The notes under the pieces: model-generated | The model's input: only the letters and a program-made list of their open reading frames with translations | Database searches by the model: none | Told to the model about the DNA's origin: nothing | Shown: one piece after another, positions 40,080 through 50,480 of the stretch | Numbering within the stretch: the first letter of the stretch is position 1 | How the letters are laid out: every line of letters starts with the position of its first letter | Position numbers and translations under genes: made by a program | Source of the DNA: Isochrysis galbana | Lineage: Eukaryota > Haptophyta > Isochrysidales > Isochrysidaceae | DNA length: 64,000 nucleotides | Reading direction: 5' to 3' | NCBI GenBank assembly: GCA_018136815.1 | Contig: CM030931.1 | Span: 10,675,072-10,739,071, forward strand

Positions 40080-41190
40080 AAAGTAGCATTGTAAAAAAAA
40101 GGGTCGAAATAAAAAGATATGAGCTGCGCCAGGAAGATGCCCATTTTCGTGGGACTCGATCCGCACCGCACGGTGACGAATTGGGATGGCCCATAGGGCC
40201 TAAGGGCAATGAGGAAGGAGGCATGCCGGCGGCAGGCGCGGCGAGGGAGACGGCTTCGGAGACGCTGACGGGCTGAAGCCCGTCAGCAGAGGAAGGCGGG
40301 CAGGCGGGCTTGGGCGAGGGCGAGGACGGCGGCGAAAGCGACATCGAGCGAGTGGCGAGAGGCGAGGACGAGCGAGGGGAGGGCTGTGGTGGCAGGGACA
40401 GGCGAGGAGAGGCGAGTTGTAGGGTATGAGTGATAGACGAGAACGAGAGCGACGAGAACGAGAGCGACTGAACGACTGGACGACAAGACGACGGACAACG
40501 AGACCCAGGAAAACACCCCGACTCTCCTCTGACGACTTTTCTCACGTAACTCGACTGAAATCAAACCCAAACACTCCGACCAGACGGCGACGGACAACGA
40601 TCAAGGAGCGATCTGTCGGCGATCTCGACTAGAACGGGAGTCGCACCATAACGGAAGCGAGGGGCAATCTTGCTACGCAGGATTCCCAGAGACCTATCGA
40701 ATAAGACGAAAGAAGTGCGACGTGCCTATGGGAGAGATATGAAGAGGTCGCAAATTAAACCTAATTGCCCCCCCCAGATGCATGTAAAGAAACGCGGGGG
40801 AGATAGCAAATTAAACCTATTCGTGAGGAGCCTGGGAGGAAGAAAGGTTGTGGGAAACTTCCCTTCTCTTCGAGAGAAAGAGAGAGGGCGCTCCACAACC
40901 CAAGATCCTAGGCGTCCACGCGAAGTTTTTGACCGAGAACGAGAACGAGAGAATTATAACGATAAATGCCGAACGAAGAAGAGAAGGAGAGAAAGAAGCC
41001 TACCGAGTGTCGATTCGCGAATGCGACACCCCCCTGCTAGGATCGAGCGTCCCGCGAGGAAAGAAGAGAACCTAACGGAGAGCGGAGAGCAAGCCACGAG
41101 AAAGGTGGAAGAGCAATGAGCGAAAAGAGAATGAAACAATAAATTCGAATGGAGAGCCGCGCGCCAAACGCCGAACCAAGACGGAAGACG
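40080..41190. other. No gene; purine-rich low-complexity DNA
   Basis: GAGAACGAGAGCGACGA-type repeats at 40437-40510 and 40930-40960. Arg/Glu-rich open frames here reflect composition and are not supported as genes. Confidence 0.5.
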
Positions 41191-41196
41191 TATCGA

Positions 41197-41342
41197 TGAG
41201 AACGCGGAACGACGAGAATCGAGAATCGCGAACTGAGAAACGAAGAACGGTAAGAACGCGGATTGACGAGAATCGAGAATCGAGAACGAGAGACGAAGAA
41301 CGGTAAGAACGCGGAACGGCGAGAATCGAGAATCGAGGAACG
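41197..41342. repeat. Tandem repeat of about 58 bp, two and a half units
   Basis: AACGCGGAaCGaCGAGAATC, GAGAATCGcG, then GAAACGAAGAACGGTAAG repeats from about 41197, 41255 and 41308, with small differences between units. Confidence 0.85.
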
Positions 41343-41365
41343 GAGAGCGAACGACGTTCTAGGGC

Positions 41366-41470
41366 GGTCAAACAGGGGCTTTTTAACGACTAATAAGGGT
41401 TGGGCTGCATTTTTTGACCGTGGCGCGATGCCCACTAAAAAACCTCCCGGGGGGGCTACCTGACGCTACG
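41366..41470 (+). repeat. Dispersed GGGCGGTCAAACA repeat, copy 1
   Basis: GGGCGGTCAAACA, GGGCTTTT, TAAGGGTTGGGCTGC, TTTTTTGACC, TGGCGCGATG and TAAAAAACCTCC in order over about 100 bp. The same order is at 46551-46655. A fragment (CTAGGGCGGTCAGACG) is at 52432. Confidence 0.85.
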
Positions 41471-41477
41471 AAAATCT

Positions 41478-42047
41478 TCGCCAAGAAATGGTGCGATTCG
41501 CCCCCCCTCTCCCCCCCTCCGTCACGCGCGCTCACGCTCTACTCGTAAAGAATTGGCGGTCGCGCCCGCGGGGGGATCGGTTCCTTTATATCTAAGCTAC
41601 ATTCGGCATTTGATTCCCGCCCGATGCAGCGCCGTGTCGGGCTGCCGACAGTCCGACCACCCCCTGACCCTCTGGCATCATTGCCTGCGCAGCCCACCCA
41701 GCACATCACAGCGCGCGCACGCGGCTACCCTGGCTACCAGAGGCCCCACCCCGACCATCCCGACCCGCCCCTCGCAGGATTCGCCCTCTCTCGAACTCGG
41801 CATCGAGAACTAGGATCAGCTCACCGGCGCGGCAGTCCACTCGTGGCTGACGAGCCTCCGCATTGAGGCTGCCAACGCGGCCATCCTCCCTCTGACAGTG
41901 CCAGATCTGGCGTTGATCGATGAGGTGAGACCCGTGGGCGGCCTCAGGACGGGCTTCGTCGTGGCGCTCTACGCCACGGCGAGCAGGAAAGCCCAAGATC
42001 CTGCCAGAGCGCCTCACAGCGCATCTGGCGGGAACCCACCACCCAGA
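41478..42047. other. No confirmed gene; possible decayed coding DNA
   Basis: On the plus strand 41800-42020 reads DQLTGAAVHSWLTSLRIEAA, then NAAILPLTVPDLALIDEVRP, which is protein-like but interrupted by a stop at 41812 and not assigned to a family. It abuts the left inverted repeat. Confidence 0.35.
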
Positions 42048-42079
42048 GCAGAAATCATCTTCTGCCGCTGGGTGGTGGG
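42035..42079. repeat. Perfect hairpin at the left repeat end
   Basis: Arms CCCACCACCCAG (42035-42046) and CTGGGTGGTGGG (42068-42079), with inner CAGAA/TTCTG pairing around a short ATCATC loop. The left arm lies just outside the region shared with the right-hand repeat, so the terminus appears duplicated head to head. Confidence 0.8.
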
Positions 42080-42400
42080 CTTGGCAGGCGGTATTGGGAA
42101 TCAACCCATACTGCCAATGACGCGCGATAGCGCAATAAAAGCGCTCCTGGCACGCGGAGCTCGCGCAGCCAAGGCCCACTCCAAGGTCTTGGCAACACTT
42201 GACACGAAGTCAAGGAGAGCCGCAGACCGCGGAGCCGACGCGGCGTCCGTCGACCCCAGGTGGGCAGCTGAGACAGGGGGGCTTTGACAGTCCGCCGCCA
42301 GGCCTCAAGTAAGCATCGGCCAAAGCGGCGGCGGCGACGGCCCAGTAAGTGGGGGCGGCGGCGGCGGCGGCGCTCCCTTGGCGACGTCAGACGTCAACGT
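42048..42400 (+). repeat. Left ~350-bp inverted repeat
   Basis: From GCAGAAATCATCTTCTGCCG to GACGTCAGACGT. It matches the minus strand of 47532-47180 along its whole length: CTGGGTGGTGGGCTTGG, AATGACGCGCGA, CGCGGAGCTCGCGCAGC, CAAGGTCTTGG, GCAGACCGCGGAGCCGACGC, GCGTCCGTCGACC, AGTAAGTGGGGGCGGCGGCG. Identity is clearly high but not perfect. Confidence 0.88.
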
Positions 42401-43605
42401 TCACAGGGCGCCACGGCGAACGCGTCGATATGTCGAGCCAGCAGGCAGCGAACGCGCTGCTTCTGGGACGGCGTCAGCTGGTCGTCGGGATCGATAGTGA
42501 TAGCGTCGAGGAGCGCGCGGCCAGCCTTGAGGGTCACCTGAGAGAATGAATGTGCGAACAGCTCCTCGCCCCATTGGAGTGCCGGTCCATCGTAGCCACG
42601 CACATTGATGGTCTCCTTGTCACCTGAGCACACGTTCTTCATAAAGTTGTCAAGAGAGTGCGTCGGGCAGATGAAGCAGTGGACGTGCGAGTATGCCGTC
42701 TCTATAGCATTGAACGACGACTTGCAAGCGCCGTCCATGCACACTGCGGCGACATTCTCGGGCCCGAAATCCTCGATCACTTCTTTCATAAAGTCCGCAA
42801 TGTAGACCGCGTCCTTCATTGCCCCCGACGTGTCGACCGCTTTGATGAAATACACGCCGGTCGGTGACGCTGCGAGGGCATTGATAATAGGGCGGTTAGC
42901 ACAGCTGGACCACCCGTCGGAAATGAGTGTGGCGCCGGTCATCGTTAGGACGCCTGCCATGCGCTGCCTGACTTTGTCGTCGAGCTCCTTGTCGAACTCC
43001 GGCAGGATCTTCTTGGTGATCTTCTTGCGCCTCGGCACTTGTACCTCGTTGCCCACAAAGAGCCTCGAGCCGCACCTTGCCGTAAGGAGCATGGCCGAGC
43101 GGACGGTGGGGTCGTCAAAGAAGTCGAGCGGGATCGCCTTCTTGATGCAGACCGCGAGCCAAGCCTTCGTGACCTCATCGGGGCTCTTGAGCTTGAACAA
43201 ATCGGCCGCGCGTGCTTGGTCCGCCGAGAGATTCTGGTTCTGGGCGATGGCGCGGCCTTGCTGCTTCAACGTGTCGTTGTTCTCGCGTGCTTTCTTCTTC
43301 TCGGCGACGTCGATGGCACGTCGGCGGAGCTCGGCCACGACGACCCTGTGGCGCGCCTTGAAGATGGGCTTGGGGTTGCACACCTGCACGGCACGTGGTT
43401 TGATGGTACCATCCAGGTGAGTGCGGATTACATCGGGGCCGCCCGCGTATTTGTGCCCGCAAAGCCAGCAAGCTTTTGCTTTGCGCTGCTTGGCCTTGGC
43501 GGCCTCCTCTTCGATCGTCGACCACTCGAGCTTGGAGCCGTCGAGCTTCTCAATGGGCTCGCACCCCCACGGTGCTGGCGGCTTGTCCTCGCCCAAGGAG
43601 CTCAT
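42394..43605 (-). CDS. hAT-superfamily transposase (BED finger plus DUF659), C-terminally truncated
   Basis: 403 codons from ATG 43605. An N-terminal BED-type zinc finger has CWLCGHKY (C-x2-C) and the partner His in VIRTHLDG. A helical linker follows to about residue 140. The RNase-H-like core has LISDGWSS with the first catalytic Asp, VDTSGAMKDAVYIADFMKEV, VCMDGACKSSF with the second Asp and FICPTHSLDNFMKNV. The reading frame stops shortly after WGEELFAHSF, losing the rest of the catalytic domain, its Glu and the hATC dimerisation region. The stop lies next to the left inverted repeat, so a rearrangement probably removed the 3' part. A related copy is at 62142-64000. Confidence 0.85.
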   Translation of the reverse strand: MSSLGEDKPPAPWGCEPIEKLDGSKLEWSTIEEEAAKAKQRKAKACWLCGHKYAGGPDVIRTHLDGTIKPRAVQVCNPKPIFKARHRVVVAELRRRAIDVAEKKKARENNDTLKQQGRAIAQNQNLSADQARAADLFKLKSPDEVTKAWLAVCIKKAIPLDFFDDPTVRSAMLLTARCGSRLFVGNEVQVPRRKKITKKILPEFDKELDDKVRQRMAGVLTMTGATLISDGWSSCANRPIINALAASPTGVYFIKAVDTSGAMKDAVYIADFMKEVIEDFGPENVAAVCMDGACKSSFNAIETAYSHVHCFICPTHSLDNFMKNVCSGDKETINVRGYDGPALQWGEELFAHSFSQVTLKAGRALLDAITIDPDDQLTPSQKQRVRCLLARHIDAFAVAPCER

Positions 43606-43908
43606 GGGGTTGGGGGAGGTCACAGACGCCGCCGACGCGCCGACGCGCGCGACCGCAGAGACCTTCCCGAAGAAGGAGAAGGAGAGCTCAGCAAGTCGTC
43701 CAACGCGCCCTCCACGGATGTCGTCGTGATCGAGCGGCGTGAGACGCGCTTGTTCGAGGCGGCCCGCGGCATGGGATGGGGATGGAGGGACGTTCGGAGG
43801 GGGAATGGGGGGGCTCGGGGCTGGGCTCGCGCTCGCGTCCGGCGCGCGCTATAAATTTAGTTTTGTATTAGTAAATTATACCCCCTCCCCGACTGCCGTA
43901 CTGCAGTC

Positions 43909-43972
43909 ACCACAGGTACCTGGGGGAACCGGTACCGGTTCACCGGTACCTGTACCGGTACCTGTGGAACAA
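43909..43972. mobile_element. Word-repeat element, copy D (word ACCGGTACC)
   Basis: CCACAGGTACC at the start and GGTACCTGTGG at the end are exact complements. GAACCGGTACCGGTT, ACCGGTACCTGT and ACCGGTACC repeat inside. The whole 64 bp is a set of self-complementary words. Confidence 0.7.
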
Positions 43973-44204
43973 CTTAGTCGCCCGGCAATGCTCCACTGCT
44001 TTTCGAACGTCTTCGAGCACCGTGAGGCGTTGTTTCGCAAGGGCATCGCGAGCAGTCCTCGTGTAGGCTACCTTGGCCCCTGTGGGAGGCCCCACAGGCA
44101 CCCTGGCGGCCCCTGGAGCCATCGGCGCCGGCCCGTGCTGGCTGCGAAGCGCTGTTGCCTGCGAAGCTCTAGCCTCTACAGGTTTTCTTTTTTCCCTTTT
44201 TTCC

Positions 44205-44520
44205 CGCGAGGGAAGCGAAGAGAGAGCGCGCGCCAGGGGAGAGAGACCTGAAGAGGAGAAGAGAGAGAGGGAGAAGAGAGAGAAAGAGGAGCGGCAGAGA
44301 AAGGGTCTGCGCACGAGGGAGAAGGCCGGGAGAGGAGAGAGAAGAGAGGGAAAAAACAGGTCGGAGAGAAGAAGAGTCGTGCGAGACGAGAGAAGAATGA
44401 ATTGAAAGAAGATGAGAGTAGCAGGAGAGAGAGAGGAAGGGGAGAGATAGAAGATAAAGAAGCGGGAGAAGCGGAGGGGTGTGTGGCGAGAGGGAAGTCA
44501 GCGAGAGAGGGAAGGAGGAG
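44205..44520. repeat. GA-rich tract upstream of the F-box gene
   Basis: Over 85 percent purine on the plus strand with many GAGA, GAAGAG and AGGAGA words, ending at the start codon of the F-box/LRR gene. Confidence 0.85.
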
Positions 44521-44521
44521 G

Positions 44522-45784
44522 ATGGCGCGAGCGGCCGAGGCGGTGCTGCTGAGCGAGGACCTTCTGGGCCGGGTGCTCGACCTATGCAGATGCGGCCGCA
44601 CTCCTCACCTCGACGTCCAAACGCTCTGCACCGCTCGCCTCGTCTGCTCTCTCTGGGAAGCCGTGGTGGCTCTCTCTCTCTCTCACGCTCACGCTCTCAG
44701 CCTGAGGCTCGCGACAGCTCCCGCTCTGGCTCGGCTGGTGCGCCGCGCGGGAGGGGAAAGCGGGATATGTGCGCGACACCTCCAACTCACCGGGCCGTCC
44801 TCCAACGCTGACGGCGCGCTCGTAGCGCTTGAGCGTGTGCGAAGAGCCGCAGAGCCGCTGCTCTCGCTCGGAGTGACGGCCGCGCCGCTCAGCCAATGCG
44901 CCGATCAGGTCGCCCGCTTCCTCGCCTCGCCCAGCTGCCAGCACCTCCAGGCACTTGACTTGTCGCGCTGCACCACCACGCGCTTGGACAATGCCGACGC
45001 GCTTTCCGCGCACAGCCGCATCTTCGACGCCCTCCGCGCCAACTGCAGCGCCTCCTTGCGAGAGCTCGACTTGTCGGGCCCTCCGATGGTCGCTCTCACG
45101 CGCTCCGACCTGACTCGCCTCTCCAAGATGAGACTTAGAGTGCTCAATTTGCATCGATGCGCCCTGGCGCCCAACAGCCTGTGCGGCCTACTCGAGCCAG
45201 ACGCCCCAATCGTTGCGCATCTCGAGCAGCTCGACGTCGGGTACTGCTCACTCAGCGCTAATGACGTGGAGGAGGTCCTCTTGCTCCTGGGCGGGCAGCT
45301 GACGAGACTTGGTCTCGCCGACGCACCCATCCGCGCCGCTTCGTTCGCACGTGCGGCGGCTGCAATGGTGGCGATGCGTGAACTGGACCTGGACCAGACG
45401 GATGTGCTACCTCCATCCGCTGAGGCCGCCCGAGCGGAGGATGGCTCAGGCGAAGTATTCGGTCAAGGCGCCCTGTCGCAAGCCTTCTCTAGCTGTCGGC
45501 TCGCACCCGCGCCCAGCCCGGCGGCCCCACTCCTCTTGCTGCTGGTGTCTCTTCCCTCACTACGGCGCCTCTCCGTCTTGCGCTGCACCTGGCTCAACCA
45601 TGACGGGCTGCGCATGCTCGGCTTGGCGCATCACTCGCTCGCCCTCACGCACGACCTTGCACCGCCACAGCTGCCACGCGCAGCCGCTCGCCGCTCTCCG
45701 CCTCCGGATAGCTGGGAGAGCTTGGATGAGAGCGAGGCGCAGCTTCCGAGGTTGGTGGAGGTCGATCAAGCACCCCGCGTGTAA
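44522..45784 (+). CDS. F-box/leucine-rich-repeat protein
   Basis: 420 residues. ATG 44522 is the first ATG after the GA-rich tract. Residues about 8-50 look like an F-box (VLLSEDLLGRVLDLC, then TLCTARLVCSLWEAVVA). From about 140 on there are LRRs of the ribonuclease-inhibitor/AMN1 kind: HLQALDLSRC, SLRELDLSGPP, LRVLNLHRCAL, LEQLDVGYCSL, LTRLGLADA, MRELDLDQTD and LRRLSVLRCTWLNHDGLRML. Such proteins are substrate adaptors of SCF ubiquitin ligases; the target is unknown. After the stop at 45784 the same frame goes on as LFYTGVGVMVRPRSIYHVSQ to 45946, so a short intron or a mutation may hide a longer C-terminus. The gene lies within the segment bounded by long inverted repeats. Confidence 0.75.
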   Translation: MARAAEAVLLSEDLLGRVLDLCRCGRTPHLDVQTLCTARLVCSLWEAVVALSLSHAHALSLRLATAPALARLVRRAGGESGICARHLQLTGPSSNADGALVALERVRRAAEPLLSLGVTAAPLSQCADQVARFLASPSCQHLQALDLSRCTTTRLDNADALSAHSRIFDALRANCSASLRELDLSGPPMVALTRSDLTRLSKMRLRVLNLHRCALAPNSLCGLLEPDAPIVAHLEQLDVGYCSLSANDVEEVLLLLGGQLTRLGLADAPIRAASFARAAAAMVAMRELDLDQTDVLPPSAEAARAEDGSGEVFGQGALSQAFSSCRLAPAPSPAAPLLLLLVSLPSLRRLSVLRCTWLNHDGLRMLGLAHHSLALTHDLAPPQLPRAAARRSPPPDSWESLDESEAQLPRLVEVDQAPRV

Positions 45785-45949
45785 ACTGGGCATCGGCGTG
45801 CGCCTGGGGAGCTCTTCTACACCGGCGTGGGGGTGATGGTGCGTCCGCGCTCAATCTATCACGTCTCACAAGGGGACGAGCCGCTGTACGGCAACGCTCG
45901 GCCGAGAAGCTCAGCTTTCGATGGCACAGGGCTTCTTCGTAGCTGAGAG

Positions 45950-46550
45950 GCGGTCCGTTCGAGCGCCTCCGTCAACCTCCCTCACCCATGCTGGCGCACA
46001 GTCCCACTTGCTTTTTGTACCTCTCCGGCATGTAGCTTCCCCACTTTCTCCCCTTCTTGTTTCCACTCTCTTGCTCTCACTTGCCAGTTTGCACTCGTCC
46101 ACTCCGGCGATAGTATGAGTAACTGCCAAAGTTAAAAAAATCTTCATAAAATTCCCGCTAGAAGCGCGACGTGGGGCAACGTGCCTCTTGCGTTACTCTT
46201 GACTCTTGACTCTTGACTACCTTTGCATTGTCGCATCCGCGATCGTTCATTTGTTTTGGTCTTCGTCTACATTTCAAATGCTCCCTCTGCAAACTATTGT
46301 TATAGTTTCAGAGTTTCAGCGATGGAGCGCGCGCCGACCGCTCCCCTTTCCCACCCCCCGCCGTCACGACGCCACCCACAGAGGCCGACCCAAGCAAGCC
46401 GCTGGAGCCGAAGCGCTCGCAAGCCCAAGGTTAGTGTATGAATATTCAAACACTGTTCCACTGCTCAACATAAAACACTACTGCCCCAAAATGGTGTTCA
46501 ACTCGTTGAACAACGGTCCTAAATCACCGTTCAACACCCCCTGTGGTAGG
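45950..46550. other. No gene seen
   Basis: Short open frames only. AAGTTAAAAAAATCTTC at 46129 resembles AAAAAAAATCTTCTTAAAAA at 16683 in wording but no longer match was found. Confidence 0.45.
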
Positions 46551-46655
46551 GCGGTCAAACAAGGGCTTTTCAACCATTAGTAAGGGTTGGGCTGCTATTT
46601 TTTGACCTTGGCGCGATGGCCAATAAAAAACCTCCAGGGGGGGCCACCTGCCACA
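46551..46655 (+). repeat. Dispersed GGGCGGTCAAACA repeat, copy 2
   Basis: Same order of blocks as 41366-41470, ending AAAAAACCTCC then a G run and CCACCTGCC. In both copies the minus strand can encode the peptide IAPRSKN, so the repeat may have been part of a coding element. Confidence 0.85.
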
Positions 46656-46659
46656 ACGA

Positions 46660-47357
46660 AAACCCCCACTCCGAGTTGTCCACAGGGATGAGCAACGTGA
46701 TGACGACCAACACGAGAATCAAGGAGTACTCGTCGCAGAATTGCACGAACATTTGCGCCCACAGACTGTCCACAGATCATGGAACCTGCGTTTCATGAGG
46801 CCCGGGCTGGAGGTGATGGAACTCATTGAACGCGAGCCACCCCTTGAACTCCTTTGTCCATTCCTGAATCTTTGTCTTGTTCTTCAGGTGCAAAGTGCGC
46901 CTATATTGTTTGCGCTCAGCTGCGTCCATTAAGCGCACACTCACGTCGCCTGCCTTTGCCCTCTTGCGCGACACGCCTGAAGAAGACTGAGTGAGACACG
47001 TCCAGGTCGGAGTCAGCATGCTGCATGCTCGGCGCCAAGCGCAGTGGGAATTGGAACGAATTCCAACTCCGCTGCCGAGGAGGTCGAGCTCGGCGAGTTC
47101 GCGCATATAGGCAGTGGCAGTGGCGCGGTGGCTGTCCAGATCTCGTCGAAATCAGCCATCCGTGGAGCCCATTGGACGTCGGGCACGTCTGACGTCACCG
47201 AGGGAGCGCCGCCGCCGCCGCCGCCCCCACTTACTGGCCCATCGCCGCCGCCGCGTTTACCGATGCTGACTACAAGCCAAGAGACTGACTGCCAAAGGCT
47301 CTTTGCCTCAGCTGCGCACCGGAGGTCGACGGACGCCGCGTCGGCTCCGCAGTCCAC
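46660..47357 (-). pseudogene. Unrecognised open frames attached to the right inverted repeat
   Basis: Two minus-strand frames are protein-like: 47357-47013 (DVQWAPRMADFDEIWTATAP, then ELEFVPIPTALGAEH) and 47106-46777 (RKRAKAGDVSVRLMDAAERK, then KIQEWTKEFKGWLAFNEFHH). They may belong to the transposon whose end is the right inverted repeat. I recognise no family. The first starts inside the repeat, after the Gly-rich (GCC)n stretch that both repeats share. Confidence 0.4.
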
Positions 47358-47532
47358 GGCTTTTCTTGACTTCTATGTCAAGTATTACCAAGACCTTGGT
47401 TTGCGCTATCGCTGCGCGAGCTCCGCGCGCTCGGAGCGCTTTTGTTGCGCCGTCGCGCGTCATTTGCAGTTTGCATTCTTGTCCAATACAGCCTACCAAG
47501 CCCACCACCCAGCGGCAGAAGATGATATCTGC
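47180..47532 (-). repeat. Right ~350-bp inverted repeat
   Basis: Minus-strand counterpart of 42048-42400, ending GGCAGAAGATGATATCTGC at 47532. The 7TM gene reading frame ends exactly at this border. Confidence 0.88.
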
Positions 47533-48421
47533 TAACAAAATATGTGACGGTGTCTCTGGTGGTTGATGTTGACCAGTGCTCCCGGTGGGGGCGTGGTCCC
47601 CACAGAGGCGTCATCCTCAGCGTCCACTCCACTGGCCTCGTCGGACCTCTGGGAGGGGCGCGAGAGCCTCGAGATCGTCTTCCGCAACCTGTGAGACCGG
47701 CTCGCTTCCAGGGAGAGCACGCTGTCAAAATTGAGCAGCTGCTTGTTCCAACAGTCGTAGGCGACGTAGAGGATGTAGGCGGTCGGGATACCGGCAATGA
47801 GGGGGATGACCAGCAACAAGAGGATTTGCCTAGAACCGGTATCTCCGTAGCCAGGGGTGCAGGCCATCCCGTGAGAGGGGAAGGCCATGTAGGGCGAGCC
47901 CCACTTGTGCACCGTCGATACGATTGCCGACAAGATGAGGACCGCGCTCGATTTGAGCGCCACCGTCTGCCTCGAGGGCGCCTGATAGGGGCTGAGCGTC
48001 TTGGTGGCGTAGACGAGGCGGTGAATCTCGTGCACGACGAGCGCGTTGAGCCAGAACGATCCCGCAATCATGAACGTCGTGACGAACATCTGCCACTCGC
48101 ACATCGAGAGGCCGCCAGTGAACCAGCGGTGGTGGAGGTTGGTCCAGCAGGTGATCCCGCAGAAGAGCCGCTCAGGAAGTCAGGGAGGGAGATGAAGACG
48201 AGGTAGATGTTGAAGGGCGACGCCCTCGTCTCTGGGCATGCGATCACTCCCACAATCAGCGATCCCGAGGAGATCATCGAGAGGAAGCTCGTGGTGGCCC
48301 AGCCAGCCCACACAAGAGAGCGGAGAGGATCACTCGGCAGCTGTCGCTCCCACGAGAAGGAGGAGGTGTTGGTGGGTGGGGCAGAGAGCGCAAGGAGGCT
48401 CTCCCAGTCCAAGCTCGCCAT
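47532..48421 (-). pseudogene. Seven-transmembrane-type protein, frameshifted and truncated by a repeat
   Basis: ATG at 48421 (MASLDWESLLALSAPPTN). Hydrophobic segments follow: SLVWAGWATTSFLSMISSG (TM1), FNIYLVFISLPDFL (TM2), then after a one-base shift at 48170-48176 LFCGITCWTN, MFVTTFMIAGSFWLNALVV (TM3), LKSSAVLILSAIVSTVH (TM4) and LLLLVIPLIAGIPTAYILYV (TM5), followed by a basic loop SHRLRKTISRLSR. The layout recalls a family of uncharacterised 7TM proteins in diatoms and related algae, from memory only; it is not a type-1 rhodopsin (no retinal Lys helix). The last two helices are missing: the frame runs into the right inverted repeat at 47532 and stops. The frameshift may be an assembly error, but the loss of the C-terminus looks real. 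Confidence 0.6.
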
Positions 48422-48439
48422 GAGCGACGCGGCAACACC

Positions 48440-48909
<470 letters not shown>

Positions 48910-49078
48910 CATAGCCCACGGGAGGCGGGGACGCCCATCACGAGGAGTGAGTGGGCCTTTTCACCGAATCTTCGCGTCTCCCCCCCCCCCCCCCTCTCCC
49001 CCCCCCCCCTCTCGAGAGCGCAGCAGTGTTGCAGTGTGCCTTTGGGTGGCGTCGGGGAGCGGGTGGGCCACGGTGTAG

Positions 49079-49148
49079 GTTCTAGGTTCTAGATTCTAGT
49101 TTCGGTTTCTATCTAGTTTCTAGTTTCTAGTTTCTAGTTTCTAGTTTG
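49079..49148. repeat. TTTCTAG heptamer repeat
   Basis: About eight tandem TTTCTAG/GTTCTAG units, the last five perfect, followed by TTTGGGTaCACCATTAAGAAAA, which resembles TTTGGGTGCACCATTA and CCATTAAGAAAA at 32796-32828. Confidence 0.9.
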
Positions 49149-49149
49149 G

Positions 49150-49458
49150 GTACACCATTAAGAAAAAAAAACCTTTTAATATTCTCGCCACGCGCGCGGC
49201 ACCGGCTTTTGTTTCTGTAGCCACGCCCTCCTCCTTCCCACTCCCTAACTTCCCGCCTTGCGGCAACTCCCCTTGTGCTCTACGTCGGGGCTCAGGTTGT
49301 TGGGGGGGGTCAGGTTGGGCGGGGTGGGAGCGGGCGGCGCGCGCTCCATCGCTAAAACTATAACAATAGTTTTGTTTTTGCTGTTACTATAATTGTTGGC
49401 TCGTTTAAGTTAATAAACCGGCATGACTTCGACTTCTCGTTCTGCAGTCGCTCTGCGA
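49150..49458. other. No gene seen
   Basis: AT-poor intergenic DNA with ACTATAACAATAGTTTTGTT (near-palindrome) at 49355-49374. Confidence 0.45.
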
Positions 49459-49564
<106 letters not shown>

Positions 49565-49823
49565 CCGCCTCTCCTCGGCCGACGGCAGAAAGATTCTTCC
49601 AAAACATTCTCCGGTCCCAAGATATCTCGTGGGCTCCCCGGATGAAGCGCGTGCCGCGCTAGCTGCCGGTGCGTCACCGAGGCTCATTTCCAAAGAGGAA
49701 ACAAGCCTAGATTCGACATAGGCGGCCTATCGTCTTTGGTGGAGCGGAGCAGCGGAGCCGAGCGCGGGGCATATGTACAATCTACGAAGTACTATACTTA
49801 GAAAGAGTTATAGTTATAGAGGT

Positions 49824-49935
49824 AGTGGCCCCCCGCTGTGTTTAGGACTGTGTTTGGCTGTGTTTCTACGAAACGCAAACACAGACTGTGTTTCATGTGT
49901 TTGGAGAAGCCCCGGCTGTGTTTCCCAGCTAGGCC
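49824..49935. mobile_element. Word-repeat element, copy C (word CTGTGTTTGG)
   Basis: CTGTGTTT occurs six times directly and once inverted (CGCAAACACAGAC), ending GGCTGTGTTTCCCAGCTAGG. Spacers ACGAA and GAAGCCCC sit at the same places as in copy B at 39755. Confidence 0.8.
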
Positions 49936-49965
49936 TCGCAGGCGTCATCCGCCTGCGGGCTAGCA

Positions 49966-50085
49966 AATTTCGCTCTAGCCCCCCGTGACCAAGCCCAAAT
50001 TTCGGTCAAAATTTTTACTTCGATGTCGATGTTGGACCCAAATTTCAAAAAAAAATCTCGAAATTCTCGCCGGAGCCAAGCCGGC
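49966..50085. repeat. Dispersed AAATTTCG repeat, copy 2
   Basis: CCCAAATTTCGGTCAAAATT, TTTACTTCGATG (with an extra TCGATG), TTGGACCCAAATTTC, A9, TCTCGAAATTCT and GCCGGAGCCAA in the same order as 7062-7165. Confidence 0.85.
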
Positions 50086-50422
50086 ACGCGCACGCGGGTC
50101 GGCGCGCTGCAAGCCGGCCACCTTGTCACTTGCTTTGCCAAGGGCATAGGTTACCATGGATTGCAATTACATGGTAAAGGATAGCGCTCGGCGCTTGGAT
50201 CTGAGCCCCCAGGGCAAAGGCACAGAGGACAGACGAGGAAACCTCCGGAGATCTACTTTAACTTTAAGTTGAATGGCCGGCAGGTCTCGAGAGACAGCTT
50301 TCTAACTTTATCCTCTAGCTCTCGAGATGCCATGCACGACCAAGAGCTAGTCTATTCTTGTACTTTGTATCTTTGCCTATATATAGCTCGGATCTCAAGT
50401 AGCATCTCGCACCCCCCCCCGC

Positions 50423-50424
<2 letters not shown>

Positions 50425-50480
<56 letters not shown>

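Noticed and set aside
40670-41119. 149-codon Arg/Lys/Glu-rich plus-strand frame
   Set aside because: Composition follows the purine-rich DNA; no structure beyond GAGAACGAGA repeats.
47532-48421. Type-1 (microbial) rhodopsin
   Set aside because: No retinal-binding Lys helix or rhodopsin helix-C motif is present; the last helices are missing altogether.
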